Shown here one piece after another: positions 54,131 to 63,341 of a DNA stretch of 64,000 bases. Each line of letters begins with the position of its first letter. Positions within the stretch are counted from its first letter, which is position 1. The DNA is from Kineothrix sp. MSJ-39 (GTDB lineage: Bacteria; Bacillota; Clostridia; Lachnospirales; Lachnospiraceae), in the NCBI RefSeq assembly GCF_018917935.1, contig NZ_JAHLPN010000012.1, forward strand, positions 1 to 64,000. The letters run 5' to 3'. Position numbers and translations under genes: made by a program. Under the pieces are notes generated by a model, which was not told where the DNA came from, did no database searches, and worked only from the letters and a program-made list of their open reading frames with translations.

Positions 54131-54138
54131 CATACAAT
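54131..54138 (+). promoter_or_regulatory. Possible sigma-E type -10 element upstream of sigK
   Basis: CATACAAT matches the mother-cell sigma-E -10 consensus (CATACA-T), 29 bases before the sigK start. The -35 region (GTTACTT) is weak. Confidence 0.3.
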
Positions 54139-54166
54139 GGTATAAAACGTATTTGGGAGGCTTCCC

Positions 54167-54805
54167 TTGCAGACCTTTCAAAAACCACTTTCTGACGAGG
54201 AAGAAGCGTATTATCTGCAGATGCTTAAGGGGAACGATGTCAAACAGAGTGAGGAAGCCAGACAGATACTGATAGAAAGAAATCTGCGGCTGGTCGCCCA
54301 CATTGTGAAAAAATACCAGAATGTGGAGGAAGACGCAGAGGATCTGATTTCTATAGGGACGATAGGACTCATTAAGGCGATCCAGACATTCGATGGAGGA
54401 AAAGGAAGCCGTCTGGCAACTTATGCTGCCAGATGTATTGATAATGAACTGTTGATGATGCTCCGTATGCGGAAAAAGACCGCAAGGGATGTTTCATTGT
54501 ATGAACCGATCGGAACAGATAAAGAGGGGAATGAGATCAGCCTGTTGGATGTTACCTTATCCAAGCAGGAAGATTTCGCGGAGATGATCAGCCGACGGGA
54601 AGATATCAGCAAGGTCAGAAGACTGGTGACTACGGTTTTATCTGACAGGGAAAAAGAGATCATTACGATGCGTTACGGGCTTTTGGGTGAGCAGGAGCTG
54701 ACGCAGCGGGAGATTGGGGAAAAACTGGGTATATCCAGAAGCTATGTGTCACGTATTGAGAAGAAGGCATTACTGACATTGAAAAAGGCTTTTGAAGATA
54801 TGTAA
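54167..54805 (+). CDS. sigK: RNA polymerase sporulation sigma factor, SigK-like, uninterrupted
   Basis: A 212-residue sigma-70 family factor: KPLSDEEEAYYLQMLKGNDV, ILIERNLRLVAHIVKKYQNV (region 2), DLISIGTIGLIKAIQTFDGG, RLATYAARCIDNELLMMLR, DVSLYEPIGTDKEGNEISLL and a region 4 HTH (LTQREIGEKLGISRSYVSRI). The Lys-Gly-Ser (KGSRLATYAARC) version of region 2 and the short N-terminus fit SigK, the late mother-cell factor, better than SigE. The start is TTG behind GGGAGG. No intervening skin element is present, and no long pro-sequence is evident. Confidence 0.87.
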   Translation: MQTFQKPLSDEEEAYYLQMLKGNDVKQSEEARQILIERNLRLVAHIVKKYQNVEEDAEDLISIGTIGLIKAIQTFDGGKGSRLATYAARCIDNELLMMLRMRKKTARDVSLYEPIGTDKEGNEISLLDVTLSKQEDFAEMISRREDISKVRRLVTTVLSDREKEIITMRYGLLGEQELTQREIGEKLGISRSYVSRIEKKALLTLKKAFEDM

Positions 54806-54853
54806 TGTATAATTCCGGTTTTATGCCGGAAAGAAAAGAGAGGTACAATTATT

Positions 54854-55909
54854 ATGGAAAGTTTAGAGGAAATACTGCACGTTGCCTATGAGGCAGGGGC
54901 ATCCGATATCCATCTGACGGTTGGTATTCCGCCGACAATGCGTCTGAATGGTCATCTGGTAAAGATGGATTATCCGATCCTCAGACCGGAAGATACATTG
55001 GAGCTTTGCCTGGATGTATTAAACCCGGTGCAGCGTGAAAAATTCGAGGAACGTGGTGAATACGACCTTTCAATCGCATTTGCCGGAATCGGTCGTTATC
55101 GTGTCAACGTATTCAAACAGCGTGGTGCGATCGCACTTGCACTTCGTACTATTACAGATGAGATCCCGGATCCTGAAAAGTTAGGTGTTCCGAAATCAAT
55201 CGTAGATCTGTACCAGAGAAAACGTGGACTTGTCCTTGTAACAGGACCTACAGGTAGTGGTAAGTCAACAACACTGGCATCCATTATCAATAAAGTAAAT
55301 GAAAACAGAGACGCTCATATCATTACACTGGAAGAGCCGATCGAGTATGCGCATCATCATAAGATGTCCATGGTAAACCAACGCGAGATCGGGCAGGATA
55401 CATTGAGTTTCGACTCCGGCCTTCGTGCAGCACTTCGTGAAGACCCGGATGTTATCCTCGTCGGAGAAATGCGTGACTTCGAAACAATCAGTATCGCCAT
55501 TACCGCAGCCGAGACCGGACACTTGGTATTCTCCACACTGCATACAGTAGATGCGGCAAGTACTGTCGACCGTATCATCGACGTATTCCCGGAGCATCAA
55601 CAGCAGCAGATCCGTGTACAGCTTTCCAACGTTATTGAAGCGATCATTTCCCAGACATTGATCCCTAACGTTGCAGGAGACGGCCGTTGCGCAGCTTTCG
55701 AAGTTATGCACGCTACATACGCTGTTCGTAACCTGATCCGTGAAGGTAAGTCACATCAGCTCGATTCCATCATCCAGACAGGTAAGAAGGAAGGCATGAT
55801 GACGCTTGATGATTCCCTGCTTGCTTTGTATATGCAGAGAAAGATCTCCAAGGAAAACTGTATCCAGTTCTCCCGTGATCCGGAGAAGATGAAGACAAAA
55901 GTATTCTAA
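54854..55909 (+). CDS. pilT: Type IV pilus retraction ATPase PilT
   Basis: A 351-residue hexameric ATPase that drives pilus retraction for twitching and DNA uptake. N-terminal PAS-like domain (EAGASDIHLTVGIPPTMRLN), Walker A TGPTGSGKSTTLAS (about 131-144), Asp box ITLEEPIEYAHHHKMSMVNQ, REIGQDT, Walker B DPDVILVGEMRD and His box TGHLVFSTLHTVDAASTVDR, with the C-terminal PilT-specific AYAVRNLIREGK-like TYAVRNLIREGKSHQLDSII. Length and motifs normal. Followed by an unpaired hairpin and comM rather than other pil genes. Confidence 0.95.
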   Translation: MESLEEILHVAYEAGASDIHLTVGIPPTMRLNGHLVKMDYPILRPEDTLELCLDVLNPVQREKFEERGEYDLSIAFAGIGRYRVNVFKQRGAIALALRTITDEIPDPEKLGVPKSIVDLYQRKRGLVLVTGPTGSGKSTTLASIINKVNENRDAHIITLEEPIEYAHHHKMSMVNQREIGQDTLSFDSGLRAALREDPDVILVGEMRDFETISIAITAAETGHLVFSTLHTVDAASTVDRIIDVFPEHQQQQIRVQLSNVIEAIISQTLIPNVAGDGRCAAFEVMHATYAVRNLIREGKSHQLDSIIQTGKKEGMMTLDDSLLALYMQRKISKENCIQFSRDPEKMKTKVF

Positions 55910-55936
55910 ATCTGTTATTTAAATTCTAAAATCTGT

Positions 55937-55962
55937 GACCGGGCAGGATTGCCTGCCCGGTC
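55937..55962. terminator. Strong GC hairpin after pilT
   Basis: GACCGGGCAGG, loop ATTG, CCTGCCCGGTC: an 11-bp perfect stem 28 bases past the pilT stop. The following bases (ATCTAAAACC) contain no T-run, so termination efficiency is uncertain. Confidence 0.55.
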
Positions 55963-56063
55963 ATCTAAAACCTAACATTCATAATTTCAATACAATCAAT
56001 TAAAAAAATCCCTCTTAAAAGCAATAACAATTTATTTATCACATCAAAAAGGAGAACACATCT

Positions 56064-57665
56064 ATGTACAAATCTATTTTGTCAGGGGCTTTTCATGGCA
56101 TGGAGAGCTTTCTGGTACAGGTCGAGGCTGACATTTCCGACGGACTTCCGTGTATGGATATGATCGGTTATCTTTCAAGTGAAGTAAAGGAAACAAGGGA
56201 ACGGGTACGCGTTGGTATCAAAAACAGTGGGTATCAGCTGCCTGTGAAGCGGATTACTATCAATCTGTCGCCCGCAGATGTCAGAAAAGGCGGCAGTGCA
56301 TTTGACCTGCCTGTGGCACTTGCTCTGCTTGCAGCCAGCGGACAGATGGACGAGGCTGCTAAAATGGCGTATGCGGCAAGGGAAAATGAAGAGGCAAGGA
56401 AAACAGGAGAATTTCTTGTGCTGGGCGAGATGGGGCTGGATGGCACGATCAAACCGGTAAAGGGCGTATTTCCTATTTTGATGCATGCACTGGATATGGG
56501 AATCGGAAAGTGTATTGTTCCGATTGAAAATCAGAAAGAAGCAGAGGCGGTAGACGGTATGCAGGTTTGGGCAGTCAGGACACTTGCAGAAGCTGTATCT
56601 GTATGGACAGGAAGGCTGAATACGGGTGGATCATCAGATGACCGAAATGCAGAAGCAGAAAGGAAAAAAACAGAAAATGATGAAACCGGTGAAAGCCGGA
56701 TGATAAATCGGGAAAATAAAAAAGATTTTGCGGATGTGTGCGGACAGGAAATGGCGAAGCGTGCAGCAGAGATCGCAGCAGCGGGATTTCATAATCTACT
56801 GCTGGTCGGACCGCCGGGCAGCGGAAAATCCATGATCGCAGAGCGCATTCCTACCATTATGCCACTGATGAGCAGGGAGGAAAGCATCGCAGTTACAAAG
56901 ATCAGCAGTATGGCAGGAAAACTACAAAAAGGAGAAGGCATGGTGCGGCAGAGACCTTTCCTGCAGCCACATCATACGATCACTGCACAGGCTCTGGTGG
57001 GAGGTGGAAATACACCGATGCCGGGGATCGTGACACTGGCGCATCGCGGTGTGCTGTTTTTGGACGAATTGCCGGAGTTTGGCAGGGAAAAGCTGGATCT
57101 TTTAAGACAGCCGGTGGAAGATAAGAAAGTACAGATCATCAGGGCAAGATATGCCTGCACGTATCCTTCAGACTTTTTGCTTGTTGGAGCGATGAATCCG
57201 TGCCCATGCGGATACTATCCGGATCTTCACAAGTGTAATTGTACGGATCAGGAAAGAGAAAGATATCAAAAGCGTGTTTCGGGGGCACTTTTAAACAGAC
57301 TGGATATCTGTGCTGAAGTAGGACGGATTGAGTGGGGACAGTTACAGAAACAGGGAAATGAATCAAGTGCAGTGATCGCTTGGCGCGTACAAAAGGCGAT
57401 CAACAGACAGAAGAAACGATATGGGATGGATAATAAATTTAATGCAGATTTATCCAATGAAGAAACGATACTGTACTGCGGAATGAATGCAGGTGCAGAG
57501 CGGATTCTGGAGAGAACCTACACAAAATACCAGCTAAATCCAAGAAGCCTGTTCCGTATCCGCAGACTGGCAAGAACGATCGCCGATCTGGCAGAGTCGG
57601 ATGAGATAAAAGAGGCACATGTCAGCGAGGCGATAGCGCTGAATAAGGGGTTGTGGCATGTGTAA
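56064..57665 (+). CDS. comM: ComM/YifB-family Mg-chelatase-like AAA+ ATPase
   Basis: A 533-residue protein related to ComM, the helicase that promotes branch migration during natural transformation. N-terminal Lon-protease-like domain (VQVEADISDGLPCMDMIGYL, INLSPADVRKGGSAFDLPVA), a charged low-complexity linker (about 190-225), then the AAA+ core: LLLVGPPGSGKSMIAERIPT, GVLFLDELPEFGREKLDLLR (Walker B), FLLVGAMNPCPCGYYPD with the Cys-rich loop NCTDQERERY, and RVSGALLNRLDICAEV. Followed closely by an unrelated toxin-domain gene, then dprA. Confidence 0.92.
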   Translation: MYKSILSGAFHGMESFLVQVEADISDGLPCMDMIGYLSSEVKETRERVRVGIKNSGYQLPVKRITINLSPADVRKGGSAFDLPVALALLAASGQMDEAAKMAYAARENEEARKTGEFLVLGEMGLDGTIKPVKGVFPILMHALDMGIGKCIVPIENQKEAEAVDGMQVWAVRTLAEAVSVWTGRLNTGGSSDDRNAEAERKKTENDETGESRMINRENKKDFADVCGQEMAKRAAEIAAAGFHNLLLVGPPGSGKSMIAERIPTIMPLMSREESIAVTKISSMAGKLQKGEGMVRQRPFLQPHHTITAQALVGGGNTPMPGIVTLAHRGVLFLDELPEFGREKLDLLRQPVEDKKVQIIRARYACTYPSDFLLVGAMNPCPCGYYPDLHKCNCTDQERERYQKRVSGALLNRLDICAEVGRIEWGQLQKQGNESSAVIAWRVQKAINRQKKRYGMDNKFNADLSNEETILYCGMNAGAERILERTYTKYQLNPRSLFRIRRLARTIADLAESDEIKEAHVSEAIALNKGLWHV

Positions 57666-57675
57666 AGGAGAGATT

Positions 57676-58230
57676 ATGAGACATTCAAAAGAGGAATTAC
57701 AAATCATAAATAATTATAAAAAATCGGTTGATCTGGAAGTGAGGAATTTCGTGGAGAAAGTATATGGTGGCGAGCATGTACAACCAATCACCGTCGGATT
57801 TTTAACGGATCGTGCAGCAATAGAAATTGAACATTTGACAGGAATGATGGTATATGGAAATAGGATAGTCCTTGATGATAATGCTGTTATTCATATAAAA
57901 AACAGACATGGTATAGGAGGGGAGCAAGATGAGAGCATGAAGAATATTGATGATATTGCAAGGATTGGTTATGTGCTGGCAAATTATGATAATATCGAAT
58001 TTTACGGTGAATATGCACAGGGATATGTCGATGCAAATGGAAAGCAAGCCCCAAAAGTTGTTGTAATAAAGAAAATTAACGGAACATTTTATGTCGTTGA
58101 AGCGGTAAGTGATGCAAAGAAACATCGAAATTATATAGTTTCCGCCTTTATTAAGCCGGCAGATAGAAAAAGCGATTCATCAGTCCCTAATAATGCATAT
58201 GCCCTAGGTAAACGTCCGAAACGTAGCTGA
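57676..58230 (+). CDS. Orphan nuclease-domain protein of the phage/polymorphic-toxin type (PBECR-like)
   Basis: A 184-residue protein; start at 57676 behind AAAGGAG. The domain from about residue 65 (VLDDNAVIHIKNRHGIGGEQ, IDDIARIGYVLANYDNIEFY, PKVVVIKKINGTFYVVEAVS, DAKKHRNYIVSAFI) matches, from memory, the barnase/EndoU/colicin/RelE-like (PBECR) nuclease domains that cap phage head proteins and secreted toxins. The HIKNRHG His is a plausible catalytic residue. Here it has only a short unrelated N-terminus and no delivery domain. AT-richer than the comM and dprA genes around it, so it was probably inserted between them. No immunity gene is visible next to it. Confidence 0.65.
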   Translation: MRHSKEELQIINNYKKSVDLEVRNFVEKVYGGEHVQPITVGFLTDRAAIEIEHLTGMMVYGNRIVLDDNAVIHIKNRHGIGGEQDESMKNIDDIARIGYVLANYDNIEFYGEYAQGYVDANGKQAPKVVVIKKINGTFYVVEAVSDAKKHRNYIVSAFIKPADRKSDSSVPNNAYALGKRPKRS

Positions 58231-58297
58231 TGATATCGCCTTTATTGATTATTATATAACATATTCTGAAGATATATTCAAGAGCAGGAGACACTAC

Positions 58298-59536
58298 ATG
58301 ACAACAAAAAACATAGAAGAACAAAAGAAATATGAATACTGGCTGTACCAGACAAATCCGCTGCGGCGAAGCCGCATGATCCGGCTGACGGAGCGGGGGA
58401 TCAGCCCCAAGGATCTTTATGAGATAAAAGAGGAAGAACTGAAGAAGCTGTGGCGGTCTATTTGCCAAAATGGACAGGATAGTGTGACGGAAAGAGATAT
58501 AGCTCTTATTTTAGAAAGCCGCAGGACATTTGATCTGCAGGGAGAATATGAAAAACTGCGTGAAAAAGGAATTGCGTTTATATCCATACTGCATGAGGAT
58601 TATGCGTATAAGCTGCGAAATATCCCGGATCCGCCATTTGCCTATTTCAAAAGGACAGACAATACAAAGAACAGATCAGATCAGCCGACGATTGCTATTA
58701 TCGGAGCCAGAAACTGCAGTGGATACGGAAAAGAGATGGCGAAAAGACTGGGAACGTGCTGCGCAGATCTGGGAATGACAGTTGTCAGCGGACTGGCAGC
58801 CGGGATAGATGGCATGGCGCAGGAAGCTGCCAATCAGGCAGGTGGATTTGTACAGGCGGTACTTGGAAGTGGCGTGGATATCTGCTACCCATCACGGAAC
58901 AGAGAACTATATAACGATATCCTGAAAAATGGCGAGATCCTCAGTGAATATCTGCCGGGAACCGCTCCAATGGCATGCAACTTCCCTCCGCGAAACCGAA
59001 TCATCAGCGGGTTATGTGATGCTTTGATCGTGGTAGAGGCAAGACAGAAAAGCGGAACAAGCATTACGGTGAATATGGCGCTTGAGCAGGGCAAGGATGT
59101 ATATGCCATTCCGGGACGGATCACGGATCCGATGAGTCTTGGCTGCAATCACATGATCAGCCAGGGGGCAGGCGTTATCACGGATATAGAGGAAGGACTG
59201 CTGGAAATCAGGCAGATCATACTGGAAAGAAAAGCGCAGGCAGGTTGTAGCTATGGCTTATGTGACGAGCATAATGCTGGCATGAGTGAACACACAGATA
59301 CAAGTAATAAATCACAAGGCGACTCAAGTTTACATAACACTAACGAACAAAAGAATCCGTATCCGCAGGATGACCTGAAAGGATGTCTGTATGCCTGCAT
59401 GGACTATATGCCTAAAACCATGCAACAGCTTTATGAAGAAATTGGAAATGCCAATATTGCGGAGATCATGACCGCTCTTTTGCAGATGGAACTGGATGGG
59501 GCGGTTACGGAAAAGGGAGGGGCGTATTCTTTATGA
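58298..59536 (+). CDS. dprA: DNA processing protein DprA
   Basis: A 412-residue protein that loads RecA onto incoming single-stranded DNA in transformation. The Rossmann core has IAIIGARNCSGYGKEMAKRL, VVSGLAAGIDGMAQEAA, AVLGSGVDICYPSRNREL, FPPRNRIISGLCDALIVVEA and SGTSITVNMALEQGKDVYAI, PGRITDPMSLGCNHMISQGA. An N-terminal SAM-like helical part and a C-terminal winged helix (MPKTMQQLYEEIGNANIAEI) complete it, joined by a charged linker. The usual partner topA is not adjacent in this window. Confidence 0.95.
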   Translation: MTTKNIEEQKKYEYWLYQTNPLRRSRMIRLTERGISPKDLYEIKEEELKKLWRSICQNGQDSVTERDIALILESRRTFDLQGEYEKLREKGIAFISILHEDYAYKLRNIPDPPFAYFKRTDNTKNRSDQPTIAIIGARNCSGYGKEMAKRLGTCCADLGMTVVSGLAAGIDGMAQEAANQAGGFVQAVLGSGVDICYPSRNRELYNDILKNGEILSEYLPGTAPMACNFPPRNRIISGLCDALIVVEARQKSGTSITVNMALEQGKDVYAIPGRITDPMSLGCNHMISQGAGVITDIEEGLLEIRQIILERKAQAGCSYGLCDEHNAGMSEHTDTSNKSQGDSSLHNTNEQKNPYPQDDLKGCLYACMDYMPKTMQQLYEEIGNANIAEIMTALLQMELDGAVTEKGGAYSL

Positions 59537-59959
59537 AATAAATTTGAAACGGGCTACACTTTGAAATTCAGATATGATAAACTAAAAAGAAAATGAGGCA
59601 CAGGCAAGCATAAGAGCGGCAAGATTTGTACCGGGACTATCAATTAATGCATATTGACAGGAGGTAGTGTAGATGAATGCAGTAAAGGAAACAGTGAGAC
59701 TGGAAATATTAGAAGTTTTTTATGGTAAAATACGCATTATCGATGCCGAAACAATGTTTTTCAAGTAAAGATATTATGTTTTTGAATATAGATGATACCT
59801 CGGTTACTCTTGATTCAAAGGTGGAGTATGACTGCTCTACTGACAGTAAGCGATGAATATATTGAAATGTCAGATAATTGAATAACGAAGGGGTATTTGC
59901 AGGGGCTGTTTGCTGCCTGCTTTTATAGATGACGAATGAGATGACAAGGAGCAGTGCAT
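59537..59959 (+). other. Intergenic region with two tiny ORFs, possibly a gene remnant
   Basis: 423 bases between dprA and the ligase-like gene. A 31-codon ORF (59673-59768, MNAVKETVRLEILEVFYGKI...) has a very strong AGGAGGT site. A second frame (59776-59856) reads MFLNIDDTSVTLDSKVEYDC and then stops. They are in different frames and could be the two parts of a decayed small gene. No RNA structure or terminator stands out. Confidence 0.35.
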
Positions 59960-61363
59960 ATGAAGGAAACGTATCAGTATATAAAGGGAAAGGCTAAAAT
60001 GTATATTTCCTGGATGGGGGAGAATTGCTTTACAGAAAAAGCTTTTTACTTATATGTTATATCTTTTATGATTATTATTCCGGTTTTTGAATTACTGTTT
60101 GAAGCATATGATGAAGCATACACTTCACAGCCAATCATTGTCGGAGGATATGGATGCGTCGGTATAATAATGTATGCGGTTCATTTCCTGAAAAATAAAA
60201 AGGAATTTAAATGGTGCATGTCTGATGTGTTTTATCTGATCCTGTTTCTTTTTGCAATCCTTTCGCTGGTTTTTTCCTGTGATATAGAAGAATCTGTGTT
60301 GGGCATAGACTATGATGAACCGATTGAGATTTATGTGGCATATTTTTCACTTATGTTTGCAGCAACGATGATAAGAAAATATGAATATAGAAGAAATATT
60401 TTATATACCTTTTTATGGATGGTGTTTATAGAAGGTGGATACGGGGTGCTGCAGAGCTTTGGTATTACAATAGCGCCTGCGGCAAGAAATGCAGAGGCAA
60501 ATCTGCCGGGAGCGAGGATCGCATATGGGCTTACACAGAATTCCAATTTTTATGGCGCGTTGACAGTTATAATGTTTGCTGCTGTTTTGGGCAAATATTT
60601 GTTTGATAAGGAAAAGGTATTCAGAAATATATACATGATCGGTATTGTGATCGGGTTTTATGCCTTGTTGGCATCTAATGCCCGTAGCGCATGGGTCGGC
60701 GCAATTGCTATTTTCCTGTTTTATATTGTTGCATTTCTTGTAATGCATAAACATAGCAGACAAAAGGAATGGCAGGTGCAGAGAAAACGTCTGGCAGCTG
60801 CATTTCTTGTGTGTGTAGGAGTGATTGGTGCTTTCCTGTTATTGTCAAACAATTTACAGACCCGCTTTATGAAAGCGGAATACGAAATGGAAGTGGGAGG
60901 AATTGACAGGCTTGGCAGTGGACGGATCGGAATTTACAAGCAGGGCTTAAAAAGTATTCCAAAACATTGGCTTACCGGTGTAGGACTGGATAATTATATA
61001 TATACATATAAGGAAGATCCTGCTTATGGTTTTGAAATGGGAGAAGAGGAGGGGGCCAAAAAAGCACACAATGAATTGCTGCATATTGCTGTTACACAGG
61101 GAGTACCTGCCGGGATTGCCTATTTACTTCTCTGGATCTATGCAGTTACGGTCGGCGTGAAAAATGTAATAGAAATGAAAGACGAGAATCAAACTATTTT
61201 GACATGGATATTTCTGGGAATGGCAGTAGGATATATGGCGCAGGCAGTGTTTAATTGCAGTGTACCGAATGTGGCATCCTATTTCTGGATTGTGCTTGGC
61301 TGTGTAATGCCGAGAGATACGCAGAAACAACATTTATATATGGAACAACAGAAGAAGGCATAA
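59960..61363 (+). CDS. O-antigen ligase / polymerase-like membrane protein (Wzy_C family)
   Basis: A 467-residue membrane protein with about 11 helices. The family core is LPGARIAYGLTQNSNFYGAL, then a large extracytoplasmic loop with GRIGIYKQGLKSIPKHWLTG, VGLDNYIYTY and AHNELLHIAVTQGVPAGIAY, whose Arg and His residues are typical of Wzy_C enzymes that move undecaprenyl-linked glycans. No LPS is expected in this organism, so it probably ligates or polymerises a surface polysaccharide or glycosylates pilin, which would fit the neighbouring pilus genes. Start at 59960 behind AAGGAG. Confidence 0.8.
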   Translation: MKETYQYIKGKAKMYISWMGENCFTEKAFYLYVISFMIIIPVFELLFEAYDEAYTSQPIIVGGYGCVGIIMYAVHFLKNKKEFKWCMSDVFYLILFLFAILSLVFSCDIEESVLGIDYDEPIEIYVAYFSLMFAATMIRKYEYRRNILYTFLWMVFIEGGYGVLQSFGITIAPAARNAEANLPGARIAYGLTQNSNFYGALTVIMFAAVLGKYLFDKEKVFRNIYMIGIVIGFYALLASNARSAWVGAIAIFLFYIVAFLVMHKHSRQKEWQVQRKRLAAAFLVCVGVIGAFLLLSNNLQTRFMKAEYEMEVGGIDRLGSGRIGIYKQGLKSIPKHWLTGVGLDNYIYTYKEDPAYGFEMGEEEGAKKAHNELLHIAVTQGVPAGIAYLLLWIYAVTVGVKNVIEMKDENQTILTWIFLGMAVGYMAQAVFNCSVPNVASYFWIVLGCVMPRDTQKQHLYMEQQKKA

Positions 61364-61595
61364 TTTGTTATGTACAATTTATCAGAAATATACGACGTAA
61401 ATAAATAAAAATGTAAAAAGTGCCCAAAATTAGATGAAATTTTTGTGTACATATTTGAGTACAAAAGGTTGTAAGCGACTTTACACAATCTTAAGAAAAT
61501 GTTAAAATGATTTACATAAAATTCATACTTTGGGTTTGCTATGCCCGTAATGACCGAATTTTAAAAAGTAGGAAGTAGTATGAAAGGACAGTAAG

Positions 61596-63293
61596 ATGGG
61601 GTTATCAGGAAGAAGAAAGATAAGAATCGGTGATATTCTTATCAATGAAGGCATTATTTCACAGGAACAGCTCGATGAAGCGCTTGCCAAGCAGAGGGAG
61701 AATAAGAAACGACTTGGTGAAATCCTTGTAAATGATGGATATGTAACAGATGAGACAATGGCAAATGCCCTTTGCCATCAGCTCGGATATGAAAGAGCTG
61801 ATCTGCAGAGCCGCATACCGGATGATTTGATCTCCATGTTTGATGTGGATATATTGAAGAAGTATTCAGCCATCCCTTACCGGTATGACGACCGCAATGT
61901 GAATGTGATCTGCATGGCAATGTCCGATCCGATGGATATGCTGGCGATCGATGACCTTTCGATGATCAGTAACCGTATGATCCAGCCGGCTGTTGCAACA
62001 CCGCGAGAGATCATGCTGGCAATCGATAAGTATTATGGAAATGCCGAAGCAATCAAAGCGGCTAATGATTACGAGCAGGAAAGAGCCGATCTGTTCCAGG
62101 AAGATGAAATGGATCGAATGATCAATGAGGATGTCAATAATTCCCCGATCGTACAGCTCGTGAATAACATGCTGGAACAGGCAGTTCGTCAGAGAGCTTC
62201 CGATATCCATATCGAGGCACTGGAAAAGAAAGTTCGGATCCGTTATCGAATTGATGGCGCATTATTCGAACGTATTACATATAATATAAAGCTGTTACCT
62301 GCAATCGTAGCCAGATTAAAGGTTATCGGCGGAATGGATATCTCCGAAAAGAGAAAACCGCAGGACGGCCGTATCACAACATTTGTTGATAACAGAGAAT
62401 ATGATATCCGTGTATCTATCCTTCCGACGGTATACGGCGAAAAGACGGTTATGCGTATTACCAACAAAGGTAATCTGACGCGAGATATTTCAGAGCTTGG
62501 TTTCAGCGAAAGTGAGAGAAAGGTATTTACACATATCCTGAAGAACCCACATGGTATCATCCTTGTTACGGGACCTACAGGTAGTGGTAAATCAACAACG
62601 CTTTATACGGCATTGAGCGAATTAAATACAGAAGCAGTTAACATTATTACGGTCGAAGATCCTGTCGAGGCAAATGTGGCAGGTATCAATCAGGTACAGA
62701 CAAATGTAAAAGCAGGACTTACCTTTGCAAGTGCGCTTCGTTCTATTCTGCGTCAGGATCCGGACATTATCATGATCGGAGAAATTCGAGACGGCGAGAC
62801 AGCGAGCATTGCGGTGCAGGCGTCTATCACAGGTCACTTGGTTGTTAGTACACTGCATACGAACTCGGCGGCAAGTACGGTATCACGTCTGGAAGATATG
62901 GGAATCGAATCTTATCTGATTGCCGATTCTGTTGTGGGTATCATTGCGCAGCGTCTGGTACGCCGCCTGTGCCCAAGGTGCAAACAAAAACGTCTTGCGA
63001 ATGAAGATGAACTGGAAGTTCTTGGCATGGAAGGACAGGAAGTGGAAATCTACGAGCCGGTCGGCTGCCCGAATTGTGACAACAGTGGGTATCGCGGACG
63101 AATCGGTGTATATGAGATTCTGGAAGTGAATAATGATGTAAAAAGATGCATCGCAAAAGGCGGTGACGCTGATGCGATCAAGGAAGTAGCTTTGAAAAAC
63201 GGTATGAGCACGCTGCGTATGAGCGCAACAAGATATGTGCTGCAGGGCATTACATCAGTCAGTGAAATGATCAAAGTTTCCTTTGAAAGCTAG
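61596..63293 (+). CDS. pilB: Type IV pilus assembly ATPase PilB
   Basis: A 565-residue extension ATPase. N-terminal MshEN-type domain (RIGDILINEGIISQEQLDEA, RLGEILVNDGYVTDETMANA), which in relatives binds cyclic-di-GMP, then the N2 domain (RASDIHIEALEKKVRIRYRI), Walker A VTGPTGSGKSTTLYTALSEL, Asp box TVEDPVEANVAGINQVQTN, Walker B DPDIIMIGEIRDGETASIAV and His box TGHLVVSTLHTNSAASTVSR. A zinc site is formed by CPRC and CPNC. It begins 232 bases after the ligase-like gene, without a visible terminator between. Confidence 0.95.
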   Translation: MGLSGRRKIRIGDILINEGIISQEQLDEALAKQRENKKRLGEILVNDGYVTDETMANALCHQLGYERADLQSRIPDDLISMFDVDILKKYSAIPYRYDDRNVNVICMAMSDPMDMLAIDDLSMISNRMIQPAVATPREIMLAIDKYYGNAEAIKAANDYEQERADLFQEDEMDRMINEDVNNSPIVQLVNNMLEQAVRQRASDIHIEALEKKVRIRYRIDGALFERITYNIKLLPAIVARLKVIGGMDISEKRKPQDGRITTFVDNREYDIRVSILPTVYGEKTVMRITNKGNLTRDISELGFSESERKVFTHILKNPHGIILVTGPTGSGKSTTLYTALSELNTEAVNIITVEDPVEANVAGINQVQTNVKAGLTFASALRSILRQDPDIIMIGEIRDGETASIAVQASITGHLVVSTLHTNSAASTVSRLEDMGIESYLIADSVVGIIAQRLVRRLCPRCKQKRLANEDELEVLGMEGQEVEIYEPVGCPNCDNSGYRGRIGVYEILEVNNDVKRCIAKGGDADAIKEVALKNGMSTLRMSATRYVLQGITSVSEMIKVSFES

Positions 63294-63341
63294 AAGGATA
63301 CAGAAAAGATAGAAGAGAAAGAAACCTAGGAGGGTGTGCAG

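Noticed and set aside
61364-61595. Possible cyclic-di-GMP riboswitch before pilB
   Set aside because: GGGTTTGCTATGCCC forms a short hairpin, but the conserved GEMM core was not found.
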